A DNA stretch of 64,000 bases, taken from positions 58,624 to 122,623 of the forward strand of contig JAGCUO010000021.1 of NCBI GenBank assembly GCA_017962825.1, given 5' to 3'. Each line of letters starts with the position of its first letter. Position 1 is the first letter of the stretch. The notes below the pieces were generated by a model. It was not told where the DNA came from and ran no database searches. It was given only the letters and a program-made list of their open reading frames with translations. This document shows, in pieces, positions 49,978 to 59,734 of this stretch. Source of the stretch: Lachnospiraceae bacterium (GTDB lineage Bacteria; Bacillota; Clostridia; Lachnospirales; Lachnospiraceae). The translations under genes were made by a program, and so were the position numbers.

Positions 49978-51255
49978 ATGAATATGAATTTAAAGAAACT
50001 GCTTATAAATACATCAGCTCTTATTGCAGGCACAGCGATTGCTGTGCTTTTTCCCGTTAATACCGAAGCTGCGGTAATGGTATCGGGCGGAGCTTCAAGA
50101 GAGCTCAATACCACATCCCACACTCTTAACGAGACTGCTTCAACATCCGCTTCCGTTGCACAGATCACAGATCCCGCTGATGTCATTGAGGAAGAATATC
50201 TTTCACTTTCAATAGCTCTTTTCGAGTCAGATCCCAAGTATTGTAATGTACGTTCCGGTCCCGGAACCGAATATTCCATAGTAGGCCGTATGTATGACGG
50301 AAGTGTGGGCTCCGTTATCGATGGAGTCGATGAGACCATCGCAGAAGATCCGGATCCCGATGAAGACAATGAGGAATGGATACATGTCAGAAGCGGACAG
50401 ACAGAAGGATATGTATTATCGAATTTCGTAGTTACCGGCGTTGCCGCATATAACAGGCTTGAGGAACACACACAGTACTATGCGGAGATTCTTGTAAGCC
50501 AGCTTAATGTCAGAAAAGAAGCTTCCATCGATTCGGAGTGCCTCACCTATGTAACCAGAGGAGAGAGATACAGAGTCGTTGTCGAAGATGGAATGGATCC
50601 CAGAGTATATCTGGCAGCCAAAGAATCCGACGATCCCGATGATGACGGAATGAACTGGATCAAGATCGTTTATTCCGGAGATAAGGTAGGATATGTATCC
50701 GCCGATTACATTACCATCACCGAGGAGTATAAGACTGCAAGAACCATCGAGGAGATCAGGGAAGAGGAAGCTGCGGAGCGCGAGAGAAACTTAAGAGCGA
50801 CCACTTCTAACGGAAACGGCGGAGGACAGTCATATACCGCACCGGCCGAGAACCTTACCATACCCGATCTTTCCACCGATTACGCATCAACTTCCGAGCT
50901 CAGAATGGCGATCGTAAACTATGCTCTTCAGTTTGTCGGAAATCCTTACATCCTCGGCGGACAGAGCCTTGCGGGAACCGATTGTTCAGGATTCACCTGC
51001 TATGTCCTCAGGGATTTTGGTATAAGCGTGGCAAGAACTCCTTCAGGACAGTATTCATCCGCAGGACGCAGCGTATCGCTTGCCGAGGCACAGCCCGGTG
51101 ACATTATCTGCTACGGATACGGCGGATGCTCACATGTAGCTCTCTACATCGGAAACGGACAGATCGTTCAGGAATCCAATCCGAGAAGAGGCCTGGAAGT
51201 TAATTCCGTTTACTTCATGAATAACATCATAGGCGTTAAGAACGTTTTAGACTGA
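49978..51255 (+). CDS. Secreted NlpC/P60 peptidoglycan hydrolase with two SH3 domains
   Basis: 425 residues: signal peptide (cleavage probably near residue 31), two bacterial SH3 wall-binding domains (about 70-155, with CNVRSGPGTEYSIVG, and 165-250, with LNVRKEAS), a Glu/Arg-rich linker and a C-terminal NlpC/P60 domain. The catalytic Cys336 is in TDCSGF and His386 in SHVALYIG; the third position of the triad appears to be Gln in IVQES rather than the more common His. It should cut the stem peptide between D-Glu and the diamino acid. The ribosome site is weak. Confidence 0.93.
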   Translation: MNMNLKKLLINTSALIAGTAIAVLFPVNTEAAVMVSGGASRELNTTSHTLNETASTSASVAQITDPADVIEEEYLSLSIALFESDPKYCNVRSGPGTEYSIVGRMYDGSVGSVIDGVDETIAEDPDPDEDNEEWIHVRSGQTEGYVLSNFVVTGVAAYNRLEEHTQYYAEILVSQLNVRKEASIDSECLTYVTRGERYRVVVEDGMDPRVYLAAKESDDPDDDGMNWIKIVYSGDKVGYVSADYITITEEYKTARTIEEIREEEAAERERNLRATTSNGNGGGQSYTAPAENLTIPDLSTDYASTSELRMAIVNYALQFVGNPYILGGQSLAGTDCSGFTCYVLRDFGISVARTPSGQYSSAGRSVSLAEAQPGDIICYGYGGCSHVALYIGNGQIVQESNPRRGLEVNSVYFMNNIIGVKNVLD

Positions 51256-51266
51256 CAGATATAAGG

Positions 51267-51295
51267 TCCCGCCCGATGAGGGCGGGATTTTTTTT
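51267..51295 (+). terminator. Intrinsic terminator after the NlpC/P60 gene
   Basis: TCCCGCCC at 51267-51274 pairs with GGGCGGGA at 51280-51287, followed by a long T run. Confidence 0.92.
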
Positions 51296-51360
51296 ATTTT
51301 TTTAATCCGTAACTTTGTGGTAATATTATTGCCGTAGCTCGTATTTATAGGGAGGCATAT

Positions 51361-52014
51361 ATGGAAATCGAAAAGATTCTTTCTGTCTGTGATCACACTC
51401 TTTTACATCAGGATGCAACTTTTGAGGATATCAAAGCACTCTGCGATGATGCGATCAAGTATCATACTGCGTCCGTATGCATTCCTCCCTGCTATGTAAA
51501 GGATGCCAAGGCATATGTCGGCGACAGGATGAAGATCTGCACTGTTATTGGATTTCCCAACGGTAACATGACCACCACCGTAAAGGTACTTGAGACCTTT
51601 GATGCGCTGGATAAGGGGGCCGATGAGATCGACATGGTCATCAATATCGGCAGACTTAAGAGCAAAGACTACGCTTATGTTAAACAGGAGATAAATCTCA
51701 TAAAGCAGGCATGCGGAGATCACATTCTCAAGGTTATAATCGAAACCTGCATGCTTACCGATGAAGAAAAGATCAAAATGTGCGAGATCGTAACCGAGGC
51801 AGGTGCGGATTACATCAAGACTTCAACCGGATTCTCTTCCGCGGGTGCGACATTTGCCGATGTGGAGCTCTTTGCAAAGCATGTGGGCGAGGGTGTAAAG
51901 ATCAAGGCTGCCGGAGGAATAAGCTCCATTGCGGATGCCGAGAAGTTCATTGAGCTTGGTGCATCCAGACTCGGAACCAGCAGGATCGTAAAAATAGTAA
52001 AAGAACAGAGTTAA
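51361..52014 (+). CDS. deoC: Deoxyribose-phosphate aldolase
   Basis: Cleaves 2-deoxyribose 5-phosphate to glyceraldehyde 3-phosphate and acetaldehyde. The 217 residues include [14 protein letters not shown], the proton-relay [12 protein letters not shown] near 90-101 and the Schiff-base Lys153 in YIKTSTGF, then [15 protein letters not shown] precedes the ATG. No other nucleoside-degradation gene is adjacent, so it stands alone between terminators; TAATATTAT at about 51321 may be its -10. Confidence 0.96.
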   Translation: MEIEKILSVCDHTLLHQDATFEDIKALCDDAIKYHTASVCIPPCYVKDAKAYVGDRMKICTVIGFPNGNMTTTVKVLETFDALDKGADEIDMVINIGRLKSKDYAYVKQEINLIKQACGDHILKVIIETCMLTDEEKIKMCEIVTEAGADYIKTSTGFSSAGATFADVELFAKHVGEGVKIKAAGGISSIADAEKFIELGASRLGTSRIVKIVKEQS

Positions 52015-52016
52015 TC

Positions 52017-52053
52017 AAAAACCGGGTGTCCGTAACGGAACACACGGTTTTTT
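52017..52053 (+). terminator. Intrinsic terminator after deoC
   Basis: AAACCG at 52018-52023 pairs with CGGTTT at 52045-52050 as the base of an imperfect hairpin with inner TGTCCG and CGGAACA arms, then more T. Confidence 0.75.
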
Positions 52054-52088
52054 ATATAAGGAGATCTCGGCTAAAAGATCTATCCGTT

Positions 52089-52925
52089 TTATTTTCCGAG
52101 CAATTTGAGGAGATAAGGGATCTCAAGCTCGAAATTTACGGCGTAGTCAACCCTGTCGGGATCGTTGTATGAATTCCTGATGCAGGCAGTGGTGAAATTA
52201 GCTGCAATGACAAGCGCATCATACACGCTCTTTCCGTTTACGAGGGCTCCGGTGAAGGCACTTGCATATACATCGCCGGTTCCGTGGGATTTGTAAGGAA
52301 TCTTTTCGGCACCGTAGCTGATGAACTCATCCTTGGCGGAATCATATCCGATAAATCCGAAGGTTCCGTCTGAAAGGGTCACTCCGGTGATGACGGGGAA
52401 TTTGATACCTATACCGGTAAGTTTTTTAAGGATATCCTTAACGGTTTCTTCGGAGGCATCCTCTCCGGGATATTCAATACCGAGCATGAGAGCGGCTTCC
52501 GAGATATTGGGTAGAGCAATGTCTGATTCGGCACAAAGGGTTCCCATCTCACGTGCGAAGTTTTCGTCAAATCCGTAATAAAGCTTTCCGTTATCGGCCA
52601 TTGCGGGGTCCACGATCTTGAAGGTTCCCTCGGCACCGAACTCTTTGAAATAGCTCTTTACGATATCAATTTGGCGGAGACTTCCAAGATAGCCGGTGTA
52701 GAGAGCGTCGAACTTAAAGCCTTCTTTTTTCCAGTGATCTCTGATAGGTTCCATGTCGTCCGTAAGGTCGCGGAAAGTAAAACCGGAGAACTGCGTATGT
52801 GTTGAAAGGACTGCGGTGGGAACTATTGCTGTCTCAACACCGGTGGCGGAAATGATGGGGAGCGCAACGGTGAGAGAGCACTTTCCGATGCATGATATGT
52901 CCTGGATGGTGGCGATTCGTTTCAT
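52089..52925 (-). CDS. Pyridoxamine/pyridoxal kinase (PdxY/PdxK type)
   Basis: Phosphorylates B6 vitamers with ATP. The 278 residues match the ribokinase-fold pyridoxal kinases: IQDISCIGKCSLTVALPIISATGVET near the start (motifs DISCIGKCS and SATGVET), LYTGYLGS near 75-82, VVDPAMADNGKLY-like sequence near 108-120 and the catalytic GTGD near 222-225. AAGGAG lies upstream of ATG 52925 at a long spacing. Divergent from a PdxR-type regulator, which supports the B6 assignment over other kinases of the family. Confidence 0.92.
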   Translation of the reverse strand: MKRIATIQDISCIGKCSLTVALPIISATGVETAIVPTAVLSTHTQFSGFTFRDLTDDMEPIRDHWKKEGFKFDALYTGYLGSLRQIDIVKSYFKEFGAEGTFKIVDPAMADNGKLYYGFDENFAREMGTLCAESDIALPNISEAALMLGIEYPGEDASEETVKDILKKLTGIGIKFPVITGVTLSDGTFGFIGYDSAKDEFISYGAEKIPYKSHGTGDVYASAFTGALVNGKSVYDALVIAANFTTACIRNSYNDPDRVDYAVNFELEIPYLLKLLGK

Positions 52926-53043
52926 TTTTTGTAAGACTCCTTTAATACTTTGTTTATTGTATTTTAGATTTTTACAAAGTATAATCTGAAACTGGTTCTA
53001 TTGGTACACCCATTTTAGATTTTTTTTATAATACCAGTTTACG
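52926..53043. promoter_or_regulatory. Divergent control region of the pyridoxal kinase and PdxR genes
   Basis: An AT-rich 118-base gap. It holds TATAAT at 53027-53032 facing PdxR, a direct repeat of CATTTTAGATTTTT-like sequence (about 52960 and 53011), and AAACTGGT (about 52990) matched by ACCAGTTT (about 53033) as an inverted pair, with a further TTGGTA at 53001. Such GGT repeats are what MocR-type regulators are expected to bind. No riboswitch is seen. Confidence 0.5.
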
Positions 53044-54477
53044 ATGATATTTAATTTACAGAAAAAAGGCGAAAAGCCCATATACGAATACCTTTACGAA
53101 AGCATCCGAAATGAGATCATATCCGGAAAGCTAAAGAGCGGAGACAAGCTCCCTTCCAGAAGGCAGATGGCTCTCGATAACGGCATAGCGGAGATAACCG
53201 TGGCAAATGCATACGCACAGCTTGTTACCGAAGGCTACATTGAGAGCAGGGAAAAGAGCGGATATTTCGTATCCCGTGACATAGACCTTATTCCGGAGAC
53301 GGGAGTCAAAAAGCGAAGGGAAGATAACTGTCCCGTAAAAAGGTTTTTATGTAAAAAGAAAGAATCGGCTGCAGGCGATAAGACAGTGAACCTGTCAAAC
53401 AGCGGACTTCCCGAGGAGACATTTCCTTTTGATACCTGGTCCAAGCTTGCCAGAAGAATCCTTTCGGAAGAACGAAGTGAATGTATAAAAGCCCCTGAAG
53501 TAAGAGGACTTCAAAAGCTCAGAGAATCCATCGCCGGCTATCTTGAAAGATCGAGAGGATTTACGCCTGATCCGGAGCACATAATAGTGGGTCCCGGTAC
53601 GGAGTATCTGTGTAATGTGCTCTTAAGTCTTCTCGATAAGGAAGCTGCGGTTGCGCTGGAAGATCCCGGTTACAGAAACATAGGAAGACTCTTTGAAGGA
53701 AGTGGACATGAATGCCATCACCTTCCCGTGGACGAAAACGGACTTATCACCTCGGAGCTTAAGGGCAAGGGAATAAAGCTTCTGCATGTTTCTCCTTCGC
53801 ACCACTTCCCTCTCGGATGTGTAATGAGTGCTCCCAGGAGAGCATCGCTTATATCCTGGGCCGAGGAAGAATCCGCCTGGATCATAGAGGACGATTACGA
53901 TTCAGAGTTCAGATTTGAAGGACGCCCCGTACCCCCCATCGTATCGTATGAGCAGGACAGAGTTATCTATATGAATACTTTTTCGAGAACACTGTCCCCG
54001 TCAATAAGGATCGCGTATATGGTATTGCCCGCGGAACTCTATGAATTATTCATGGACAAGTTCATGTACCATTCCGGGAGCGTATCGACTCTGGAACAAT
54101 TGACACTTGCGTCATTTATTTCCGAGGGGTATTACGAAAGACATCTAAACCGAGTCAGGAATTATTACAAAAAGCGAAAAAAGGCCATATTTGATATTGC
54201 CATGGAAAAAACCATCGCCGAAAACTTTGAGATAGAAGGCGACGGAAGCGGTATGACCTTTATTCTCAAATGCAAAACAGATACGGATGACAGGTACCGG
54301 CAAGTACTTGCCAAACACGGAGTGCTGATAAATCCGTTAAAAGAGTACTGTTTTGAAACATCGGATTATTCCGATAACAGATATGTTGTAAATTTCGGAT
54401 ACGTTAATGAAGATCAGTTTAAAAACGCTGCACTTAAGATGTGCAAGGCGTTGAGGGTGAAAAAATGTCGAAATTAA
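53044..54477 (+). CDS. PdxR-type MocR regulator (GntR DNA-binding plus aminotransferase domain)
   Basis: 477 residues: N-terminal GntR winged helix (GEKPIYEYLYESIRNEI, LPSRRQMALDNGIAEITVANAY in part; about 10-75), a linker, and a fold-type I aminotransferase-like domain that binds PLP. Recognisable pieces are GPGTEYLCNVL near 180-190, EDPGYRN, IIEDDYDSEFRF near 280-291, and SRTLSPSIRIAY with the region of the PLP lysine; the usual Ser-x-x-Lys reads TFSRTLSPSIR, so the lysine position deserves checking. PdxR proteins activate PLP synthesis or salvage genes; the divergent kinase is the probable target. It overlaps the RND gene by 13 bases. Confidence 0.88.
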   Translation: MIFNLQKKGEKPIYEYLYESIRNEIISGKLKSGDKLPSRRQMALDNGIAEITVANAYAQLVTEGYIESREKSGYFVSRDIDLIPETGVKKRREDNCPVKRFLCKKKESAAGDKTVNLSNSGLPEETFPFDTWSKLARRILSEERSECIKAPEVRGLQKLRESIAGYLERSRGFTPDPEHIIVGPGTEYLCNVLLSLLDKEAAVALEDPGYRNIGRLFEGSGHECHHLPVDENGLITSELKGKGIKLLHVSPSHHFPLGCVMSAPRRASLISWAEEESAWIIEDDYDSEFRFEGRPVPPIVSYEQDRVIYMNTFSRTLSPSIRIAYMVLPAELYELFMDKFMYHSGSVSTLEQLTLASFISEGYYERHLNRVRNYYKKRKKAIFDIAMEKTIAENFEIEGDGSGMTFILKCKTDTDDRYRQVLAKHGVLINPLKEYCFETSDYSDNRYVVNFGYVNEDQFKNAALKMCKALRVKKCRN

Positions 54478-57400
54478 GTGTTAAAAAGCCGTTTACGGTG
54501 CTGGTCATGGTTGTCATCATGATCGTACTCGGAGTAGTAAGTATTCTGAGGATGCAGATGGACTTGCTGCCCCAAATATCCCTTCCCTATGTTCTGGTGA
54601 TCACCGCTTATCCCGGTGAATCCCCCGAATCAGTCGAAGAGACCATATCCAAACCGCTGGAGCAGTCCCTCGGAACTATATCCGGTGTTAAGAATATCTA
54701 TTCCATGAGCTACGAAAATTACGGAGTCGTGGAATTGGAATTCGCATCCGGAACGGATCTTGATTCCGTCATGGTCAAGATCTATACACAGATAGATACG
54801 GTAAGAGCCACATGGCCGGATGAGGTGGGAATTCCTTCCATACTGGAGCTTTCCACCGATATGCTGGCTAACCAGTACCTTGCGGTATCCTACGATGGTA
54901 TGAGCATCGAGGAACTGTCCAAATTTACCGAGGACGTTGTGGTTCCCGCATTCGAAAGACAGGACGGTGTAGCAAGAGTATCACCCAGTGGTCTTATCGA
55001 AAAGACTGTTCAGATACAGCTCGATCAGGAAAAAGTCGACCTACTTAATGAGAAGATCTATGCGTATGCCGAAGGAGAACTTAACGATGCGTATGATGAG
55101 ATCATGGAGAATCAGGACGATCTCGACGACGCAAGGCAGCAGCTTATTGATTCGCAAAACGATCTCAATCAGTCACAGCTGGATCTGAATGAAAGTCTCC
55201 AGGATCTGACCGATGCATATGCGGATCTTATTGATTCACAGTATGATCTTGTGGATTCCATTGAAGAGATCGATGATGCCAGAAGAGAACTGGATGAAAA
55301 GAAAGCGGACCTTGAGAAGGCAAAGAATGAAGCGTATGCCGGATTGACTCAGGCAGAGGAAGCACTTAAGCAAAAAGATGAATTAAACTCACAGCTTTCT
55401 GCGGCTCAGACTGCACTTGCCGCATTACAGACATCACTTGAATCAATGTCCCCCGGAGATCCCGGTTATGACTATGTCGCAAGCCAGATCGCAACTGCCG
55501 AAGCAGGAATCTCTCAGTTACAGGCGGGAATCAGTGCCATCGATTCCGGACTTGCACAGGGTGGTATCCATTCCTGGGCAGATCTCGAAAGAGCCAAGAT
55601 GGAAGCTGCATCTCAGTTCGGTGCCGCATCCGCACAGATCTCCATTGCACAGCAGCAGCTTGAAGCTGCCAGAGAGCAGGCTGAGAAAGGACAGGATCAG
55701 ATAAATGACGCATACGATCAGATCATGGACGGATATGATCAGATTGCAGACGGTCAGGATAAGATCAATGACGGACAGCAGCAGATCAATGACGGATGGG
55801 AGTCCTATTATGATGCCGTAGAGCAGTTCAATGACGGACTAGCCCAGTTCGAAGTTCAGAGACAGGAAGCTCTTAAGAAGGCTAATTCGGATGAACTGAT
55901 CACCCTTCAGACTCTTTCCCAGCTTATATATGCTCAGAATTTCGATATGCCTGTCGGATATATCGATGATAAGGAAGATAATTCCTGGCTTCTTAAGATA
56001 GGTAATGAATTCAACAGCGTAGAGGAGATGGAACTTACGCCCCTTGTCGTATTGGACGGTGTAGGTCCTGTACTTCTGGGCGATGTTGCCAACATAACCA
56101 TAATAGATAACTCTGATGTTACATTTACCAAACTCGGAGTAAACGACGGCGTTATCCTCAGCATTTTCAAGAGCAGCGAAGCCGGCTCCAACGATGTAGC
56201 AAATGTATGTATTGAAGAGTTAAGAGTACTCGAAGATAAATATCCCGGACTTGATATCACCGTTATTATGGACCAGGGTGCATATATCGAGATGATCCTG
56301 TCGGTCGTTGTTCAGAACATGCTGATAGGTGCGGGACTTGCGATACTCATACTCGCTATTTTCCTCAAGGATGTACTTCCTACCATTGTTGTAGCAATAA
56401 GCATTCCTCTGAGTGTGCTCACCGCTCTTATCGCCATGTATTTCAGCGGTGTATCGCTCAACATGATGAGCTTATTCGGAATGAGCCTCGGTATAGGTAT
56501 GCTCGTTGATAACTCCATAGTTGTAATGGAGAACATATACCGACTAAGGGGCCGAGGTATAGAAGCGCCGAGAGCATCCGTTCAGGGTGCAAGACAGGTA
56601 TTCGGTGCGGTTGTTGCCTCAACCCTTACCACCATCTGTGTATTCTTCCCGATGGTATATACAGAGGGCCTTATCAGAGAATTGATGATGCCTCTCGCAC
56701 TTACCATCATATATACTCTTTTGTCATCGCTTTTGATATCGATGACCATTGTTCCCGCGGCTTGTTCAACACTTTTGAAGAGAACCAAACCCAAGGAGCA
56801 CAAGCTTTTTGATAAAGTCCTTGATGCATACGGAAAGGCACTTTCATTCTGCCTTAGAGTTAAGATATTACCCCTTGCTCTCGCAATAGCTCTTCTTGCG
56901 TTCAGTGTTATCATCGCACTTCGTTCGGGAATCGTAATGATACCCAACGCATCCTCCAGCCAGATCCAGGGTACTGTCACTTTCGGTGAGGAGACCACAA
57001 GAGAAGAGAATTATGAGAAGATGACTTTGCTCATTGAAACCATGTCAGCAATCGAGGGAATCGATACGGTCTGCGTAATGAGCGGAAATGCCGATGAGAC
57101 TCTTATGGCAGGCGCAAGCTCCGATAACTTCAGAAGTTTCTCGGTCATGGTTCTCTGCGAAAATGACGAAGCGGGTGAGGAGGAGGTTGCCAAGATCACG
57201 AACGCGATGAGTGCGGCTGCGGCTTTATTGGACATTGATCTGTCCGTAACTTCCGGTATGGACGCCATGGATCAGCTCCTCGGAAGCGGACTTTCCCTCC
57301 AGATCTTCGGTGATGATATTGAGGAACTTAAGAGGATCAGTAACGATATCATGGACATTGTTGCCTCCGTTCCCGGATACGAAAATATTACCAACGGAAA

Positions 57401-58529
57401 TGAAGATGCCAAGCAGATCCTCCACATGTATATAGACAGAGATGCAGCAATCGATGACGGTCTTACCGTTGCTCAGATCTATCAGGCTATTTACGGAAAA
57501 CTGACCACATCTTCGGTAGTATCCAGCATAAAGCTTGCGGGTGAGACTCTTGATGTTGAGATCATCACCGATCTTGATCCTCTTGATGCGGGAAATATCA
57601 TGGATTACACATTTACCATTGATGATGAGGATGAAGACGGAAATGCGATAACAAGGGATGAGCCCCTTAGCAGATATGCAAATCTTGTCAAAGAAGACGG
57701 TATGAACCAGATCAACAGACTCAATATGAGTTATTATCTGGATGTTACCGCGACTGTAGCCGAGGGCTACAATAATGCCCTTCTTTTCAGAGAGCTTGAG
57801 CCTCTTCTTGATAAGTATGAATTGCCCTCAGGATACATTCTTGATGTAGGCGGAGAGTCCGAGACCACCAATCAGATGATCGAACAGATGGCACTTGTTC
57901 TTGCTTTGGGTCTTGTACTTGTATATCTGATAATGGTTGCACAGTTCCAGAGCCTGCTCAGTCCCTTCATCATTCTTTTCACCGTACCTCTTGCATTTAC
58001 CGGAGGTTTCCTGGGACTGAAGTTTATGGGTGAACCCGTTTCCATGATGGCTCTTATGGGCTTCCTGGTGCTTATGGGTACCGTCGTTAACAACGGTATC
58101 GTATACGTAGACTACACAAACCAGCTCAGAATAGGCGGTCTTACAAGGCACGATGCACTCATCGCAGCCGGCAAGACCAGAATGCGTCCCATCCTGATGA
58201 CTGCTCTTACCACGATTTTGGCTGAAAGCTCGCTCTGCATAGGCGATTCGCTTTCATCACAGCTCGGTAAAGGCATGGGAATCGTAATCATAGGCGGTCT
58301 TGCTTATGCGACCCTTATGACGCTGTTTATAGTTCCCGTGATTTATGATATCTTATTTAAGAAACAGCCCGTAAACATCGATACCGGATCTGAGAGCCTT
58401 GACGATATTCCGGATGATGCTGCGGAGTATCTTAAGGAGAAAGAACTTGAGCAGAATCGTAATATTGAACGGATTGCTGATGGACCCGAAGAGCAATCTT
58501 CAGACGAAAGCGGATCTGAGGATCAGTGA
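54465..58529 (+). CDS. RND-family (HAE1/AcrB-like) efflux permease with a large coiled-coil insertion
   Basis: 1354 residues with the twelve-helix, two-half RND plan. The first half shows the start FTVLVMVVIMIVLGV, helix 4 GMLVDNSIVVMENIYRLRGRG, and an EGLIRELMMPLALT segment; the second half ends with LMGTVVNNGIVYVDYTNQLR and RMRPILMTALTTILAESSL. Between about residues 197 and 483, in the first porter domain, lies an insertion of heptad-like repeats with DLxDSQxDL, then QINDGxxQI units. No membrane-fusion or outer-membrane partner is beside it, as expected in a Gram-positive. Start ATG 54465 has GAGGGTG upstream. The acidic C-terminal tail is overlapped by pyrC. Confidence 0.9.
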   Translation: MSKLSVKKPFTVLVMVVIMIVLGVVSILRMQMDLLPQISLPYVLVITAYPGESPESVEETISKPLEQSLGTISGVKNIYSMSYENYGVVELEFASGTDLDSVMVKIYTQIDTVRATWPDEVGIPSILELSTDMLANQYLAVSYDGMSIEELSKFTEDVVVPAFERQDGVARVSPSGLIEKTVQIQLDQEKVDLLNEKIYAYAEGELNDAYDEIMENQDDLDDARQQLIDSQNDLNQSQLDLNESLQDLTDAYADLIDSQYDLVDSIEEIDDARRELDEKKADLEKAKNEAYAGLTQAEEALKQKDELNSQLSAAQTALAALQTSLESMSPGDPGYDYVASQIATAEAGISQLQAGISAIDSGLAQGGIHSWADLERAKMEAASQFGAASAQISIAQQQLEAAREQAEKGQDQINDAYDQIMDGYDQIADGQDKINDGQQQINDGWESYYDAVEQFNDGLAQFEVQRQEALKKANSDELITLQTLSQLIYAQNFDMPVGYIDDKEDNSWLLKIGNEFNSVEEMELTPLVVLDGVGPVLLGDVANITIIDNSDVTFTKLGVNDGVILSIFKSSEAGSNDVANVCIEELRVLEDKYPGLDITVIMDQGAYIEMILSVVVQNMLIGAGLAILILAIFLKDVLPTIVVAISIPLSVLTALIAMYFSGVSLNMMSLFGMSLGIGMLVDNSIVVMENIYRLRGRGIEAPRASVQGARQVFGAVVASTLTTICVFFPMVYTEGLIRELMMPLALTIIYTLLSSLLISMTIVPAACSTLLKRTKPKEHKLFDKVLDAYGKALSFCLRVKILPLALAIALLAFSVIIALRSGIVMIPNASSSQIQGTVTFGEETTREENYEKMTLLIETMSAIEGIDTVCVMSGNADETLMAGASSDNFRSFSVMVLCENDEAGEEEVAKITNAMSAAAALLDIDLSVTSGMDAMDQLLGSGLSLQIFGDDIEELKRISNDIMDIVASVPGYENITNGNEDAKQILHMYIDRDAAIDDGLTVAQIYQAIYGKLTTSSVVSSIKLAGETLDVEIITDLDPLDAGNIMDYTFTIDDEDEDGNAITRDEPLSRYANLVKEDGMNQINRLNMSYYLDVTATVAEGYNNALLFRELEPLLDKYELPSGYILDVGGESETTNQMIEQMALVLALGLVLVYLIMVAQFQSLLSPFIILFTVPLAFTGGFLGLKFMGEPVSMMALMGFLVLMGTVVNNGIVYVDYTNQLRIGGLTRHDALIAAGKTRMRPILMTALTTILAESSLCIGDSLSSQLGKGMGIVIIGGLAYATLMTLFIVPVIYDILFKKQPVNIDTGSESLDDIPDDAAEYLKEKELEQNRNIERIADGPEEQSSDESGSEDQ

Positions 58530-59733
58530 CGGACGCGTCGCTAAAATAGTACTTAAATCGGACGGTGGGATCACACCTGAAGAGGGTGATGAGATCGTTG
58601 ACGCTGAGGGACTTATAGTAGCCCCCGGTCTCGTAGACGTACATGTCCACTTCAGGGATCCCGGCTTTACCGCCAAAGAAGACATAGAGACAGGCTCCGC
58701 ATCTGCGATTAAAGGCGGATATACCTCCGTTGTAATGATGGGTAATACCGATCCCAGATGCGACAATGTCGAAACACTTAAATACATGCAGGATAAGGCA
58801 TCGAAGATGCCACTGCACATATATGTGACCTGTAATGCAACGGTCGGAATGAAGGGAGAGAACCTTGCGGATCTCGAAACCCTTCATAAAGCCGGAGCCG
58901 TCGGAATCACGGATGACGGTCTTCCCATTATGGATCGCGAAATTCTTAAACAGGTATTCCTCAAAGCGGCTTCATTGGGTGTTCCCGTAAGCCTTCATGA
59001 GGAGGATCCTTCACTTATCACAAATAACGGCGTAAACAGAGGAAAGGTATCCGACCATTTCGGAATAGGCGGATCCCCCTCCGAAGCCGAATATTCTCTT
59101 ATCAGACGAGACCTTGAGATTGCTTCGGGCACCGGGGTCAGTGTCGATATCCAGCACATATCCACAGCAGAGGGTGTTGATGCGGTAAGACAGGCCAAGG
59201 CAAAAGGTGTTAACGTCCATGCGGAGGCTACTCCCCATCATTTTACCCTTACGGATGAAGCCGTCATTACCCACGGAACCCTTGCCAAGATGAACCCTCC
59301 CCTCAGAACGGAGAAGGACAGACTGGCTGTCATAGAGGGTCTTAAAGACGGCACCATCGATATGATCGCAACTGATCATGCTCCTCATACAAACGAAGAA
59401 AAAGCACTTCCCATAACCAAGGCACCCAGCGGCATAATAGGGCTGGAAACCGCTCTGGGACTGGGCATCACAGAACTGGTGGACAAAGGATTCTTGTCCA
59501 TGATGGATCTTTTAAGACTCCTGACCATCGGCCCTTCAGAGGTTTATAATCTGGATGCGGGATATATATCCGAGGGCGGACCTGCGGACATAGTTCTCAT
59601 AAATCCGGAGGATGAGTGGACCGTAGAAGATGATTTTGCTTCGAAGGCACACAACACTCCGTTTATCGGATGGAAATTAAAAGGCCGCGCAATTATGACG
59701 ATCGTGTCAGGAAATATAGTGTACAGGGGTTAG
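58447..59733 (+). CDS. pyrC: Dihydroorotase
   Basis: Closes carbamoyl-aspartate to dihydroorotate in pyrimidine synthesis. The 428 residues show GLVDVHVHFRDPGFT near 61-75 with the metal histidines, KGGYTSVVMMGNT near 89-101, HEEDPSL near 183-189, EATPHHFTLTD near 258-268 and IATDHAPHT near 305-313 with the catalytic Asp. The start is TTG 58447, giving MSRIVILNGLLMDP, which matches the family N-terminus; AAGGAG lies seven bases before it. This start is inside the RND gene in another frame, an 83-base overlap. Confidence 0.94.
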   Translation: MSRIVILNGLLMDPKSNLQTKADLRISDGRVAKIVLKSDGGITPEEGDEIVDAEGLIVAPGLVDVHVHFRDPGFTAKEDIETGSASAIKGGYTSVVMMGNTDPRCDNVETLKYMQDKASKMPLHIYVTCNATVGMKGENLADLETLHKAGAVGITDDGLPIMDREILKQVFLKAASLGVPVSLHEEDPSLITNNGVNRGKVSDHFGIGGSPSEAEYSLIRRDLEIASGTGVSVDIQHISTAEGVDAVRQAKAKGVNVHAEATPHHFTLTDEAVITHGTLAKMNPPLRTEKDRLAVIEGLKDGTIDMIATDHAPHTNEEKALPITKAPSGIIGLETALGLGITELVDKGFLSMMDLLRLLTIGPSEVYNLDAGYISEGGPADIVLINPEDEWTVEDDFASKAHNTPFIGWKLKGRAIMTIVSGNIVYRG

Positions 59734-59734
59734 T

